Below, piece after piece: positions 50,080 to 58,583 of a stretch of DNA of 64,000 bases. Within the stretch, counting starts at the first letter, position 1; every line of letters begins with the position of its first letter. Location of the stretch: positions 1-64,000 of the forward strand of contig NZ_BDCE01000107.1 in the NCBI RefSeq assembly GCF_001613345.1, written 5' to 3'. The notes beneath the pieces are model-generated. The model ran no database searches, had not been told where the DNA came from, and saw only the letters and a list, made by a program, of their open reading frames with translations. This DNA comes from Nocardia uniformis NBRC 13702 (GTDB lineage: Bacteria; Actinomycetota; Actinomycetes; Mycobacteriales; Mycobacteriaceae). Position numbers and translations under genes: made by a program.

Positions 50080-50208
50080 AGAGTCGCTCACCCGGAATGA
50101 CGCGGATCGCTGAGGACGTCACGGCGTCGATCTCAGTGAGCGCACCGTTGTGGCGTCGAACGCTACCGATCGGTATCCGCTGGCTGGGACGGTTTGTTAG
50201 CGTGAGGC

Positions 50209-50748
50209 ATGGTGTCGAATGAGCCGCGTATCGCCCCCGGTCGTTTCCGGGAGCTGGGACCCGTCAATTGGCTTGTGTGGCAGGTTCTCTCGCGTGCCGC
50301 GGGCACCGATGACGCGCATTTGTTCAGTACCCTGGGCCAGGCCAAGGGCCTGTTCCGCGGGTGGCTGCACTACTCCGGCCGACTCATGCCCGGTGGCAAA
50401 CTCCCCCGCTACGAAACCGAACTCGCTATTCTGCGGGTCGCTCACCTGCGCGATTGCGAATACGAGACCGACCATCACATTCGCCTCGGCAAACGCGCCG
50501 GAATCACGCCGGAAATCCTCGACCGGCTTCGCCAGGGCCCGACGGCCGAAGGCTGGTCCGCCAAGGAGCGTGCCCTCCTCATTGCCGTCGATCAGCTGGT
50601 CACGACCCGCGACGTCGACAATGCCGCATGGAATGCGCTCGCGGCCCACTACGCCGAGCCGAAGCTCATCGAGATCGTGCTGCTGATCAACCAGTACGAG
50701 GGTTTGGCCAGCACTATCACCGCGCTGCGCATCCAGCCCGACCACTGA
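50209..50748 (+). CDS. Carboxymuconolactone decarboxylase family protein
   Basis: The 179-residue protein has the CMD/AhpD helical core: LSRAAGTDDAHLFSTLG, LPRYETELAILRVAHLRDCE, YETDHHIRLGKRAGI. The Cys-x-x-Cys of AhpD peroxidases is replaced by RDCEYETDHH, which has Cys and His with Glu as in the CMD/YurZ branch. Enzymes of this fold act as decarboxylases or weak peroxidases. ATG 50209. Convergent with the hydrolase at 50765. Confidence 0.85.
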   Translation: MVSNEPRIAPGRFRELGPVNWLVWQVLSRAAGTDDAHLFSTLGQAKGLFRGWLHYSGRLMPGGKLPRYETELAILRVAHLRDCEYETDHHIRLGKRAGITPEILDRLRQGPTAEGWSAKERALLIAVDQLVTTRDVDNAAWNALAAHYAEPKLIEIVLLINQYEGLASTITALRIQPDH

Positions 50749-50764
50749 TCCGGCGGACTTCGCC

Positions 50765-51631
50765 CTAGTGGGCGCTGAGGAAGTCGTCAGCGGCCCGGAA
50801 CGTGGCCGCGGGGGCTTCGAGTTGGGGCCAGTGGCCGATGCCGTCCAGGCTCACGACATCGGGATCGGGCACGAGTTCGCGGTAGCGCGCCGCCATATGG
50901 GCCCCGGAATTCGGGTCCAGCGGGCCATTGATCAGGCGCAGCGGGACAAGGGGTTTCAACAGCGGTGCCACCCAACGGTCGCGAAACTCCTCGCGTTCCT
51001 TCGTGAATCGACCGACCTTGTGGTTCACCAGGCGGCCCCGGTTGTATTCGATAATGTCGACGAAATCGCGCATATCGGTATCGCTGGGTTTGGTGTCGGG
51101 GCCGAAGACCTCGCGGACGGCGGCCTTCAACAGCGGCGCGGGCAGGAGCGGGCCGACCACCTCACCGAAGGGCGAGGACAGTATCCGCTGGACGAAGCGC
51201 GGGCGGTAGACCTCCGGGAACAGGCCACCATTGAGGAAGGCCACGGCCCGGATGCGCGGCAGTGTCTGGTCGGTCATACGGCGGGCCAGCATTTCCTGGA
51301 CCACGCTGACACCGAGGTCGTGGGCGATCACCAGCACCTCGTCGAGCCCGAGCGACCGGAGTAGCGCCTCGTGCAGATCGGCCTGCTCCATCACGCTGTA
51401 GTGATGACGAACCGGCTTGTCGGAGAAGCCCATTCCGAACATGTCGGGCGCGATGACCTCGTAGTGTTCGGTGGCCTCGAACCAAATCCGGTGCCAGTCG
51501 AAGGAATTGAACGGGTACCCGTGTACCAGCAGTAGCGCCGGACCGGTGCCCGACCTCCGATAGAACGCGCGATACCCGGCGAACGGGAAGAAACTTCCCG
51601 CAGCCAGCCAATTTTCGAGTTCGGCCCGCAT
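50765..51631 (-). CDS. Alpha/beta hydrolase (haloalkane dehalogenase/epoxide hydrolase-like)
   Basis: The 288-residue protein has the oxyanion segment ALLLVHGYPFNSFDWHRIW, a nucleophile elbow VLVIAHDLGVSVVQEML with Asp as nucleophile (HDLG), and the closing His in LDGIGHWPQLEAP. An Asp nucleophile is the mark of haloalkane dehalogenases and epoxide hydrolases, not of esterases. GGAGG precedes the ATG at 51631. The upstream TetR gene points away from it on the same strand; joint control is possible. Confidence 0.85.
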   Translation of the reverse strand: MRAELENWLAAGSFFPFAGYRAFYRRSGTGPALLLVHGYPFNSFDWHRIWFEATEHYEVIAPDMFGMGFSDKPVRHHYSVMEQADLHEALLRSLGLDEVLVIAHDLGVSVVQEMLARRMTDQTLPRIRAVAFLNGGLFPEVYRPRFVQRILSSPFGEVVGPLLPAPLLKAAVREVFGPDTKPSDTDMRDFVDIIEYNRGRLVNHKVGRFTKEREEFRDRWVAPLLKPLVPLRLINGPLDPNSGAHMAARYRELVPDPDVVSLDGIGHWPQLEAPAATFRAADDFLSAH

Positions 51632-51771
51632 GACACCTCCGATCGGAGCTACCCACCCGATCGTATTGCACCGCATCGTGTCACGCGTACGTTCCGCCCA
51701 TCGAGACAGCCGCCGACCTGCGATGATCTTGGTCGCCGACGGAATCCTCATCCGTGCGAGTGAAATTCGAT

Positions 51772-52557
51772 TCAGACCGAGCGAGAGGCGATACGGCGCT
51801 CCAATCCGTCGAGCACGAGGACCAGGCCGAAGTCGTACGCGTGGTCGGCACTGTAGGCGCTGTCGTGGGCCCGGCCCGCGGCCTCGCCCACCCGGGCGGC
51901 GAGCGGGTATCGGGCGGGGTCGAAGACGCGGGCCAGCACCGGAGCGGTGCGTTCCCACCATTCGTGGTCGGTCATACCGCTGTCGACGGAGGCCCGGCGA
52001 GTGTCGATGGCTATGCGGGCCACCGAGGTCACGAAGCCGAGGACGTGGGTGAGGGCGGCGTCCATTTCCAGGTCGGTGAGGCCGAGGCCGTCGAAGGCAC
52101 CGAGTTCGTGGTCGTATTTTGCCGCCAGACCGGGCCCCAGCGGTGGGCGGGTCGTCGGCACATAGGCGACCCAGGGGTGCCCGGCCAGTAGCTCGCGGTT
52201 CTCGGCGGCAATCGCGGAAACCCGTTCCTTCCAGGGCATTCCACTGAGATCGGCGCGCGGCATCTGCTGGTAGACGGTATCCAGCATCAGATCCAACAAC
52301 TCGGCTTTGCCAGGGACATAGGTGTAGGTGGCCATCGGCGTGACGCCCAGCTTCGCCGCCACCGAACGCATGGTCAGCGCCGCCAACCCCTCCGTATCGG
52401 CGATCTCGATGGCGGCCGCGACGACCGCGTCCACGGTGGTGCGCTGCTTCGGTCCGCGCGCGGAACCACCCTGTCCCGGGGAGCGCCACAGCAGTTCCAG
52501 CGTCCGCGCGGGATCGCCCGCGCTGCTGCGCTCACCCCCGCGTGCCTTCTTCTCCAT
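51772..52557 (-). CDS. TetR-family regulator (paralogue of the 61624 gene)
   Basis: The 261-residue protein has a leader rich in Gly, Ser and Arg, then the TetR helix-turn-helix (AAIEIADTEGLAALTMRSVA, KLGVTPMATYTYVPGKAELL) and a C-terminal helical domain. The leader TRTLELLWRS-type segment and the HTH closely resemble those of the TetR protein at 61624. A matching operator GTACANCGTAC lies upstream at 52657-52671. ATG 52557 is chosen; the frame opens at 52590. It probably represses itself and the divergent VOC gene. Confidence 0.88.
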   Translation of the reverse strand: MEKKARGGERSSAGDPARTLELLWRSPGQGGSARGPKQRTTVDAVVAAAIEIADTEGLAALTMRSVAAKLGVTPMATYTYVPGKAELLDLMLDTVYQQMPRADLSGMPWKERVSAIAAENRELLAGHPWVAYVPTTRPPLGPGLAAKYDHELGAFDGLGLTDLEMDAALTHVLGFVTSVARIAIDTRRASVDSGMTDHEWWERTAPVLARVFDPARYPLAARVGEAAGRAHDSAYSADHAYDFGLVLVLDGLERRIASRSV

Positions 52558-52656
52558 GCCGTGACCTGCCCCTTCGCTTATACCGATCACACCTGAGCCC
52601 CTGATCGTATCGGCGTGACGCTCATCACGATGCGGCCCGTTCGGAATTTACGTACA

Positions 52657-52671
52657 AAGTACAGCGTACTT
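52657..52671. promoter_or_regulatory. TetR operator AAGTAC-AGC-GTACTT
   Basis: A perfect 6-bp inverted repeat with 3-base centre lies between the divergent TetR and VOC genes, immediately before a -10-like TAGTAT (52671-52676) and 36 bases before the VOC start codon. Its core GTACAGCGTAC matches the two operators of the paralogous TetR gene at 61558-61592. Confidence 0.75.
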
Positions 52672-52706
52672 AGTATAGAGTTAAATGGCACACCGAGGAG
52701 GAACCT

Positions 52707-53084
52707 ATGAAAATCACCGCTTCCGCTATCTCCCTGAACGTGCCCGATCCGCAGGCGTCGGCGAAGTTCCTCATCGACCACTTCGGTTTCGCCGAGGAGA
52801 TGTCATCCGACGGCTTCGTATCGCTCGGCCGCCCCGATGCCGGGTTCAACATCATCTACCTGCGCACCGGACTGTCCACCTTCAAACCCGAACGCATTGC
52901 GAGTAATGCGGGGCAGGGGCTACTGGTGGCCTTCGTCGTCGAGGACATCGACAGCGAATACGAACGGGTGCGGGGCGAAGGGGTCCAGATCATCACCCCG
53001 ATCGAGACGGAGCCGTGGGGCGAGCGCTACTTCCAGGCTCTCGATCCCAACGGCATTGTCATCCAACTCGTGCAGTGGGTTTGA
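52707..53084 (+). CDS. VOC-family (glyoxalase/bleomycin-resistance-like) protein
   Basis: The 125-residue protein has two beta-alpha-beta-beta-beta units: SAISLNVPDPQASAKFLIDH with GFAEEMSSDGFVSLG, and LLVAFVVEDIDSEYERVRGE with WGERYFQALDPNGIVIQLVQW. It belongs to the glyoxalase/dioxygenase/antibiotic-binding superfamily; a metal-binding Glu/His set is incomplete. AGGAGGAACCT precedes the ATG. The TetR operator upstream implies induction by a ligand that could also be the substrate. Followed by a SnoaL-like gene in the same transcript. Confidence 0.85.
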   Translation: MKITASAISLNVPDPQASAKFLIDHFGFAEEMSSDGFVSLGRPDAGFNIIYLRTGLSTFKPERIASNAGQGLLVAFVVEDIDSEYERVRGEGVQIITPIETEPWGERYFQALDPNGIVIQLVQWV

Positions 53085-53101
53085 GAACACTAGGAGCAAT
53101 C

Positions 53102-53512
53102 ATGACAACCATGCCCGTGAGCAGTGACTTCACACCCAGCTCAGCCGATGTGGCGGAGGTGCTCGCCTGGTTCGCCGACTATGACGCACTCGCAGTGGCC
53201 GGTGATGTCGAGGCCATGGCGGATACGGCGATGTACCCACTCAATGAGGTCACCGATGGCCTGGCGAAGTCCTTCAGTCGCGAACAGTACGTCGCACAAC
53301 TGACCGAACAGCGCGGCGGGGGCGACGATTTCGCCATGGAGTCCACCCGTACACCGCATTTCATCAATGCGAACCTGGCATTCGTCATCACCGACGCCAC
53401 CATCACCGTCGGCGGGGTCGGTCAGCGGGTCCGTTACGGCGACCTGCTGGTGAAGTGCGATGGGAGCTGGAAGTTCCAGACCATGGTGCAGGGTGGCTGG
53501 GGCGACTTCTGA
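53102..53512 (+). CDS. SnoaL/NTF2-fold protein
   Basis: The 136-residue protein starts MTTMPVSSDFTPSSADVAEV and has the NTF2 pattern WFADYDALAVAGDVEAMADT with DLLVKCDGSWKFQTMVQGGW at the end. AGGAG lies six bases before the ATG, and the gap to the VOC gene is 17 bases, so the two form one operon under the TetR. Such folds can be isomerases, cyclases or stabilising partners. No catalytic residue is readable. Confidence 0.75.
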   Translation: MTTMPVSSDFTPSSADVAEVLAWFADYDALAVAGDVEAMADTAMYPLNEVTDGLAKSFSREQYVAQLTEQRGGGDDFAMESTRTPHFINANLAFVITDATITVGGVGQRVRYGDLLVKCDGSWKFQTMVQGGWGDF

Positions 53513-53533
53513 ATCCGAACTGCCCGTAAATGG

Positions 53534-53574
53534 CGAAGGGCGGCGGGATTTCGTGGAAATCCTGCCGCCCTTCG
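53534..53574. terminator. Bidirectional hairpin terminator
   Basis: CGAAGGGCGGC-G-GGATTTC and GAAATCC-T-GCCGCCCTTCG pair over 18 bases with one mismatch around GTG. It lies midway between convergent genes ending at 53512 and 53597. Confidence 0.85.
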
Positions 53575-53596
53575 TGAGCATCGGCCCGACCGAGTA

Positions 53597-54445
53597 TCAG
53601 CTCAGTGCAGCGCGGAACACGTCCGCCACCGGTGTCGCGGCCCGGCCCAGGAGCTTCTGTAGGTCTCCGCTGTCGACATCGAGAATTCCGGTGCTGATAC
53701 CGGTATCCGCATCGGCCAGCGCCTGCGCGTACCCGGACGGCAACCCCGCGCCTTCGAGCGCGGCGGCGTAATCGACCTGCGCCAGGTTCTCGTAGCGCAC
53801 CGGCTTACCGGATACCTGCGAAATCACCTGCGCGAGCTCTGAATACGTGAGCCGTTCATCGCCGCCCAGCTCGTACACCTGCCCGGCGTGCCCGTCGGTG
53901 GTGAGCACCTGTGCGGCCGCCTCGGCGTAATCCGCGCGAGCTGCGGCCGCCACCCGCCCCTCCCCTGCGGCACCGTGCAGCACACCGGATTCGACGGCCT
54001 GGGCGAGTCCCCCGGTGTAGTTCTCCCAGTACCAACCATTGCGCAGCAAGACATTCGGCACGGTCGATGCCGCCAGCACCGCCTCGGTTCCGCGATGCTC
54101 CTGCGCCAGAATCAGCTCATTGCGCTCCGCGTGCGGAATGCTCGTATAGGCCAGCAGCTCCACCCCCGCACGCTCGGCCGCGCGAATCACATTGGTGTGC
54201 TGCGCTACTCGCGCACCGAACTCGTTACCCGAGACCAGCAGCACCCTATCCACTCCCACCAGCGCGCGGTCGAGCGCGGCCGGATCGTCGTACGACGCCT
54301 GCCGCACCTGCGCCCCGAGCTCGGCCAGATCGGCAACCTTCGCCGGATCCCGCACGATGGCGACCGGCGTGACGCCCTTCCGCAACAATGCCTCGACCAC
54401 GAGACGACCCAGCTGACCACTGGCTCCGGTGACTGCGACGGTCAT
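53597..54445 (-). CDS. qorB: NAD(P)H:quinone oxidoreductase type 2/NmrA-like (QorB type)
   Basis: The 282-residue protein has the NmrA-like dinucleotide motif VAVTGASGQLGRLVVEALL and the SDR-like region LLAYTSIPHAERNELILAQE. It matches YtfG/QorB, which reduces quinones with NADPH and protects against electrophiles. It is divergent from an HxlR regulator across a perfect palindromic operator at 54487-54509, the common arrangement of qorB/qorR. Confidence 0.88.
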   Translation of the reverse strand: MTVAVTGASGQLGRLVVEALLRKGVTPVAIVRDPAKVADLAELGAQVRQASYDDPAALDRALVGVDRVLLVSGNEFGARVAQHTNVIRAAERAGVELLAYTSIPHAERNELILAQEHRGTEAVLAASTVPNVLLRNGWYWENYTGGLAQAVESGVLHGAAGEGRVAAAARADYAEAAAQVLTTDGHAGQVYELGGDERLTYSELAQVISQVSGKPVRYENLAQVDYAAALEGAGLPSGYAQALADADTGISTGILDVDSGDLQKLLGRAATPVADVFRAALS

Positions 54446-54486
54446 AGCTACCTCCAGATATACGGGAATGAACTGCCCTATCGGGT

Positions 54487-54509
54487 TGTACTAACTATTA
54501 GTTAGTACA
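54487..54509. promoter_or_regulatory. HxlR-type operator between qorB and its regulator
   Basis: TGTACTAAC-TATTA-GTTAGTACA is a perfect 9-bp inverted repeat with 5-base centre, located between the divergent start codons of qorB (54445) and the HxlR gene (54543). HxlR/QorR-type regulators bind such sites to repress both genes. Confidence 0.8.
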
Positions 54510-54542
54510 TGCTATTCCCGCACCACTGAAGTTGGGGGCAGG

Positions 54543-54959
54543 ATGAGTAATCTCGACATCATGACCACGCGGCACCCGGATACGGCGGACACCACCGACC
54601 CCACCCTGGAAGCCGACGTCTTCGCCCGGAACTGCGCCTCCCGCCCGGTCCTGCAGAACGTAGCCAGCCGCTGGGGTGTCCTGGCCCTGGCCGCCCTGCG
54701 CGAAGGCCCCTACCGCTTCAGCGCCCTACGCCGCCGCGTCGACGGCATCAGCGAACGCATGCTCTCGCAAACCCTGCAAAACCTCGAACGCGACGGCATG
54801 ATCCACCGCGAGGTCCAGCAGTCCATCCCGCCGCATGTCGAATACACCCTCACCGACCTCGGCGCACAGGTCGCCGACCAGATCGTGGGTCTGATCCACG
54901 TGCTCGAATCGAATATCGACCGGATCCGCGCCGCCCAGGACGCCTATCACCGGGATTGA
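54543..54959 (+). CDS. HxlR-family transcriptional regulator (QorR-like)
   Basis: The 138-residue winged-helix protein has the HxlR pattern: a conserved early Cys in FARNCASRPVLQNVASRWGV, then RFSALRRRVDGISERMLSQT and LTDLGAQVADQIVGLI. The Cys at about residue 31 is the residue oxidised in redox-sensing QorR/YodB proteins. Predicted to repress qorB and itself until thiol stress. ATG 54543; an ATG six codons later is possible. Confidence 0.9.
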   Translation: MSNLDIMTTRHPDTADTTDPTLEADVFARNCASRPVLQNVASRWGVLALAALREGPYRFSALRRRVDGISERMLSQTLQNLERDGMIHREVQQSIPPHVEYTLTDLGAQVADQIVGLIHVLESNIDRIRAAQDAYHRD

Positions 54960-55062
54960 GGGGTGCCGACGCTCGGGACTCCCCGGGGCCTCGCCTCCGA
55001 ACCCGAAGGAGGCTGGGCCCGAGTCCGAGCGCGAACAGCAGACCGACGCGCCCCCTGTGGCG

Positions 55063-55491
55063 TCAACGCCCGAACATGAACGCGTCTGCCGGAACGAATA
55101 TTTCGTGACCGGATTCGAATCGAACCCGCACCCCGTCGGGGCGCCAGTCAGCATCCCGAATCACCGGCCGCTCCGAACCGGTCCAGTCGAACGATACGAA
55201 GTGGCCGTACCCCATCTCGGGATAGCGCCCGGTATAGATCTCGTACTCGTTGTGCCGCCGCAACACCCAACTCCGGCGCTCCAGCAGCCCCACGTAATGC
55301 GTCGACCGGTCGGCGTAGGTGACCTCGCCCGGTTGCTCGAACCGTTGCAGCTTGTCGGTCCGAGCGAGCTGGGAATCCGCCAGGACGAGCGCCGTGCCGA
55401 TGATCAACACAGCGACCAGGCCGATCCACCGCACCAAAGACCGCGAAAACGGCCCGGAGCCAGGCGGTTTCGCTGACTTCGAGCCGTTCAC
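55063..55491 (-). CDS. Single-pass membrane protein of unknown function
   Basis: The 142-residue protein has a short basic tail, one membrane helix (WIGLVAVLIIGTALVLADSQ, about residues 22-41) and an extracytoplasmic beta-rich part with many aromatic residues (RRSWVLRRHNEYEIYTGRYP, YGHFVSFDWTGSERPVIRDA). No family is recognised. It stands alone, after the lpd terminator. Confidence 0.6.
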   Translation of the reverse strand: MNGSKSAKPPGSGPFSRSLVRWIGLVAVLIIGTALVLADSQLARTDKLQRFEQPGEVTYADRSTHYVGLLERRSWVLRRHNEYEIYTGRYPEMGYGHFVSFDWTGSERPVIRDADWRPDGVRVRFESGHEIFVPADAFMFGR

Positions 55492-55517
55492 ACCGGTGAC
55501 GGTATCAGAAAACGAAA

Positions 55518-55547
55518 GCGCCCCACGGCTCGAAAGCCGTGGGGCGC
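55518..55547 (-). terminator. Terminator of lpd
   Basis: GCGCCCCACGGCT and AGCCGTGGGGCGC pair perfectly over 13 bp around CGAA, 20 bases after the lpd stop on the minus strand and followed there by TTTCGTTTTC, a U-rich run. Confidence 0.88.
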
Positions 55548-55566
55548 CTCGCGATTCGAGCGCAGA

Positions 55567-56970
55567 TCAGAAGTTGATCATGTGCCCCGCGAGGCCGTGA
55601 ATGGCCTCCTGCAAGGCCTCGCTCATGGTCGGGTGCGTGTGCACATTACGTGCCAACTCATTAACCGTGAGGTCCCACTTCTGGGCCAGGGTCAGTTCCG
55701 GCAGCAGTTCGGAGACGTCGTGGCCGATGAGGTGGCCGCCGAGGAGTTCGCCGTACTTGGCGTCGGCGATGAGCTTGACGAAACCGGTGGGGTCGCCGAG
55801 GCCGTGTGCCTTGCCGTTCGCCTGGAACGGGAAGGTGGCGACCTTGACGTCATAGCCCTCGTCCTTGGCCTGCTGCTCGGTCAGGCCGAAGCTGGCGACC
55901 TGCGGCTGACAGAACGTGGCGCGCGGCATCATGCGGTAGTCGCCCAGGATCTGGGTCTCGGCACCGCCGATGGTCTCGGCGGCCACCACACCCTGTGCCT
56001 CCGCGACATGCGCGAGCTGCAGCTTGGCGGTGACGTCACCGATGGCGTAGATATGCGGCACATTGGTGCGCATGTGGTCGTCGATCGCGATGGCGCCGCG
56101 GTCGGTCAGCTCGACGCCGGTGGTCTCCAGGCCGTAGCCCTTGACCCGCGGGGCGAAACCAACGGCCTGCAGCACCTTGTCCACGGTGACGGTCTCGACC
56201 TTCTCGGACTTGTTGTCCTTGATCGAAACGGTGACCTTGGAACCGTCGTCCTCAATGGACTGCACCGACGCACCGGTGGTGATGGTGACGCCGAGCTTCT
56301 TGTACGCCTTGGTGATCTCCTTGGAGACATCGGCGTCCTCATTGGGCAGCGCACGGTCGAGGAATTCGACAATGCGCACATCCACGCCGTAGTTCTTGAG
56401 GACGTAGGCGAACTCCATACCGATCGCGCCCGCGCCGACAATGAGGATCGAGCCCGGCAGATCGCGGGTGAGGATCTGCTCCTCGTAGGTGACCACATTC
56501 GCCGACAGCGAGGTGCCCGGCAGCAGCTTGGTCTCGGTGCCGGTCGCGATGATCGCGTTATCGAAGGTGATGGTCTCGGAGCCCCCCTTGGTGAGGGCGA
56601 CGTCGAGGGAGTTGGGGCCGGTGAACGAACCGAGGCCGTCGAACTCGTCGATCTTGTTCTTCTTCATCAGGAAGTGGACGCCCTTGACGCGGCCGTCCGC
56701 GACCTTGCGGCTGCGATCGAAGGCGGCGCCGAAATCGAAGCTCGCCTCCCCGCTGATGCCGAAGGTCTTGGCTTCCTTCGTGAAGATATGAGCAAGCTCC
56801 GCGTTACGCAGCAGTGCCTTGGACGGGATGCAGCCCACGTTCAGGCACACGCCACCCCAGTATTTCTGCTCGACAATCGCTGTTCGCAGGCCGAGTTGAG
56901 CGGCGCGAATCGCGGCGACGTATCCGCCGGGGCCCGCGCCGAGAACGACGACATCGTAGTGGGAAGTCAC
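55567..56970 (-). CDS. lpd: Dihydrolipoyl dehydrogenase (E3)
   Basis: The 467-residue FAD enzyme reoxidises lipoamide in 2-oxoacid dehydrogenase complexes. It has the FAD-binding VVVLGAGPGGYVAAIRAAQL, the redox disulfide in GGVCLNVGCIPSKALL (Cys42, Cys47), the NAD-binding ILIVGAGAIGMEFAYVL and the C-terminal His-Glu pair in NVHTHPTMSEALQEA. In mycobacteria lpdC is close to ramB and icl. Here it is 12 kb from ramB. Monocistronic, with a strong terminator. Confidence 0.96.
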   Translation of the reverse strand: MTSHYDVVVLGAGPGGYVAAIRAAQLGLRTAIVEQKYWGGVCLNVGCIPSKALLRNAELAHIFTKEAKTFGISGEASFDFGAAFDRSRKVADGRVKGVHFLMKKNKIDEFDGLGSFTGPNSLDVALTKGGSETITFDNAIIATGTETKLLPGTSLSANVVTYEEQILTRDLPGSILIVGAGAIGMEFAYVLKNYGVDVRIVEFLDRALPNEDADVSKEITKAYKKLGVTITTGASVQSIEDDGSKVTVSIKDNKSEKVETVTVDKVLQAVGFAPRVKGYGLETTGVELTDRGAIAIDDHMRTNVPHIYAIGDVTAKLQLAHVAEAQGVVAAETIGGAETQILGDYRMMPRATFCQPQVASFGLTEQQAKDEGYDVKVATFPFQANGKAHGLGDPTGFVKLIADAKYGELLGGHLIGHDVSELLPELTLAQKWDLTVNELARNVHTHPTMSEALQEAIHGLAGHMINF

Positions 56971-57058
56971 GGCCCCGAGCCTAACTCCGTTGTCCAGAAC
57001 TCACACACCCGATCCCCCCGTGCGGTGAGATCTCGCACACACGGGCCGTGGGCCATCG

Positions 57059-57337
57059 CTATCCCCGCCGGGGCGAGGGCGCGCCGAGGTCGGTCGGACC
57101 GAGCACCTTGCGCAGCGCGGAGGCCAGAACTTCGAGTTCCTCGGCATCGAGGTGCGCCCCGAGGCGCCGGTCGATGCCGTCGAGATAGATCGGTGCCGCC
57201 TCGCGGAACCGTTTCCGCCCGAGATCGGTCAGCGCGACGAGAGCGGATCTGCCGTCATCCGGATTGGATTCGCGTTGGACGAGACCGTGCGATTCCAGTT
57301 CGGCGACAAGTCGGCTCGGTTCCCTCTGATCGTGCAA
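57059..57337 (-). pseudogene. N-terminally truncated MarR-family regulator
   Basis: The 92-residue frame opens inside the MarR winged helix (REPSRLVAELESHGLVQRES, NPDDGRSALVALTDLGRKRF) and continues with the normal dimerisation helix. About 50 N-terminal residues, including the first helices and half the DNA-binding domain, are missing. Upstream DNA reads in the start of a divergent AraC gene. Probably non-functional. Confidence 0.65.
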
Positions 57338-57371
57338 GGGGCTGCGATATGCCGGTCGCTATCGTGGGCGT

Positions 57372-58451
57372 GTGGTGGGACATGAACGCGATCTCGACAC
57401 TCGGATCGACGGCACCACGTCCAGCCAACTGATCCATCTGGTGCGCGATACCGCCCTGCGGGTCGGGGTGGCTCCGGAGCGGGTTGCCGCCGTGCACGGG
57501 ACCGATGACGCCACGCTGTCCGGTGAGTTGAATCGGATTCCGCTGGCGTCGTTGGTGCGGCTGTGGGAGATGCTCGCCGAGGCCGGGTCGGGGGTCGGGG
57601 TGGCCGTGGCCGATGCCGCCACCCTCGGAACCCTCACCACCTGGGACTATCTCGTCACCACCGGCCCGACCCTGGCCGAATCGCTGCAGGCCGCGCAGCC
57701 CTATCACCGGCTGGTGACCGCTGCCGCCGAGGGCTTCGACCTGCACCACGACGGCGATCTCACCATCGGTTACCGCACCACCGCCGACGGCGTGGCCGCC
57801 TCCGCCGCCATCAACGAATACGTCCTCGCCTACTACCTGCGCCGCGCACGGGAAGCCACCGGGCGGCAGGTCACCCCGACCCGCGTCACCTTCGGTCATT
57901 CCGCACCCCGCGACCACTCGGCTCTCGTCGACGCCTTCGGCACGGCCCGAATCGAATTCGACGCGCCCGCCGACAGCATTACCTTCGCGGCCACCGATGC
58001 CGCCGCCCCACTCCCCCGCGCGGACCCGATGCTCGCCGAATTGCTGCGCAGCCACGCCGATCTGGTACTTGCCTCGGCCCGCCCGATTCCCGGGCCGCTG
58101 GAAGCGTTCCGAATCGCCCTGTCCGCCAGCATTGCTCAGGGCGACCCGGCCCTGGCGACCGTCGCCCGCCGCTTGGCCATGAGCCCACGCACCCTGCAAC
58201 GCCACCTCGCCGAACACCAGACCACCTGGCGGCAGGAGTTCGACCAGGCCCGCTACGAACAGGCCCGCGATCTGCTGGCCGAGAACCGCCTCACCACCGC
58301 CGCCATCGCCACCCGCCTCGGCTTCGCAGATGACCGCGCGCTGCGAAAAGCCATGCACCGCTGGACCGGGACCTCGGCTTCACAGCTGCGCTCCGGCCTG
58401 GCGCTCCAGGAAGGGCACCGGCAGACGACGGCACATGATCCGCCGGAATGA
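57372..58451 (+). CDS. AraC-family transcriptional regulator (OruR/arabinose-binding N-domain type)
   Basis: The 359-residue protein has a sensor domain with LVRLWEMLAEAGSGVGVAVA, TWDYLVTTGPTLAESLQAAQ and VTFGHSAPRDHSALVDAFG, as in DUF4892/OruR-like AraC proteins. The C-terminal double helix-turn-helix has LATVARRLAMSPRTLQRHLA and AIATRLGFADDRALRKAMHR. GTG 57372. The reductase gene at 58584 follows after 132 bases and is a plausible target. Confidence 0.88.
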   Translation: MVGHERDLDTRIDGTTSSQLIHLVRDTALRVGVAPERVAAVHGTDDATLSGELNRIPLASLVRLWEMLAEAGSGVGVAVADAATLGTLTTWDYLVTTGPTLAESLQAAQPYHRLVTAAAEGFDLHHDGDLTIGYRTTADGVAASAAINEYVLAYYLRRAREATGRQVTPTRVTFGHSAPRDHSALVDAFGTARIEFDAPADSITFAATDAAAPLPRADPMLAELLRSHADLVLASARPIPGPLEAFRIALSASIAQGDPALATVARRLAMSPRTLQRHLAEHQTTWRQEFDQARYEQARDLLAENRLTTAAIATRLGFADDRALRKAMHRWTGTSASQLRSGLALQEGHRQTTAHDPPE

Positions 58452-58583
58452 CGCGGGTTCGGAGTGTGGCGCGATTGGGCCGGGTGGTGTCGCCGCAGGA
58501 CCTGGGAGCGGGCTCGGCGGGGCAATAACGTCGTACGCATCGGATCGAGAGATCCGCCGGACGAATGAAAAGGTAAGTGCGAC

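Noticed and set aside
55582..57432. A 616-codon frame antisense to lpd
   Set aside because: Same reason: it mirrors lpd and has no start context or motif.
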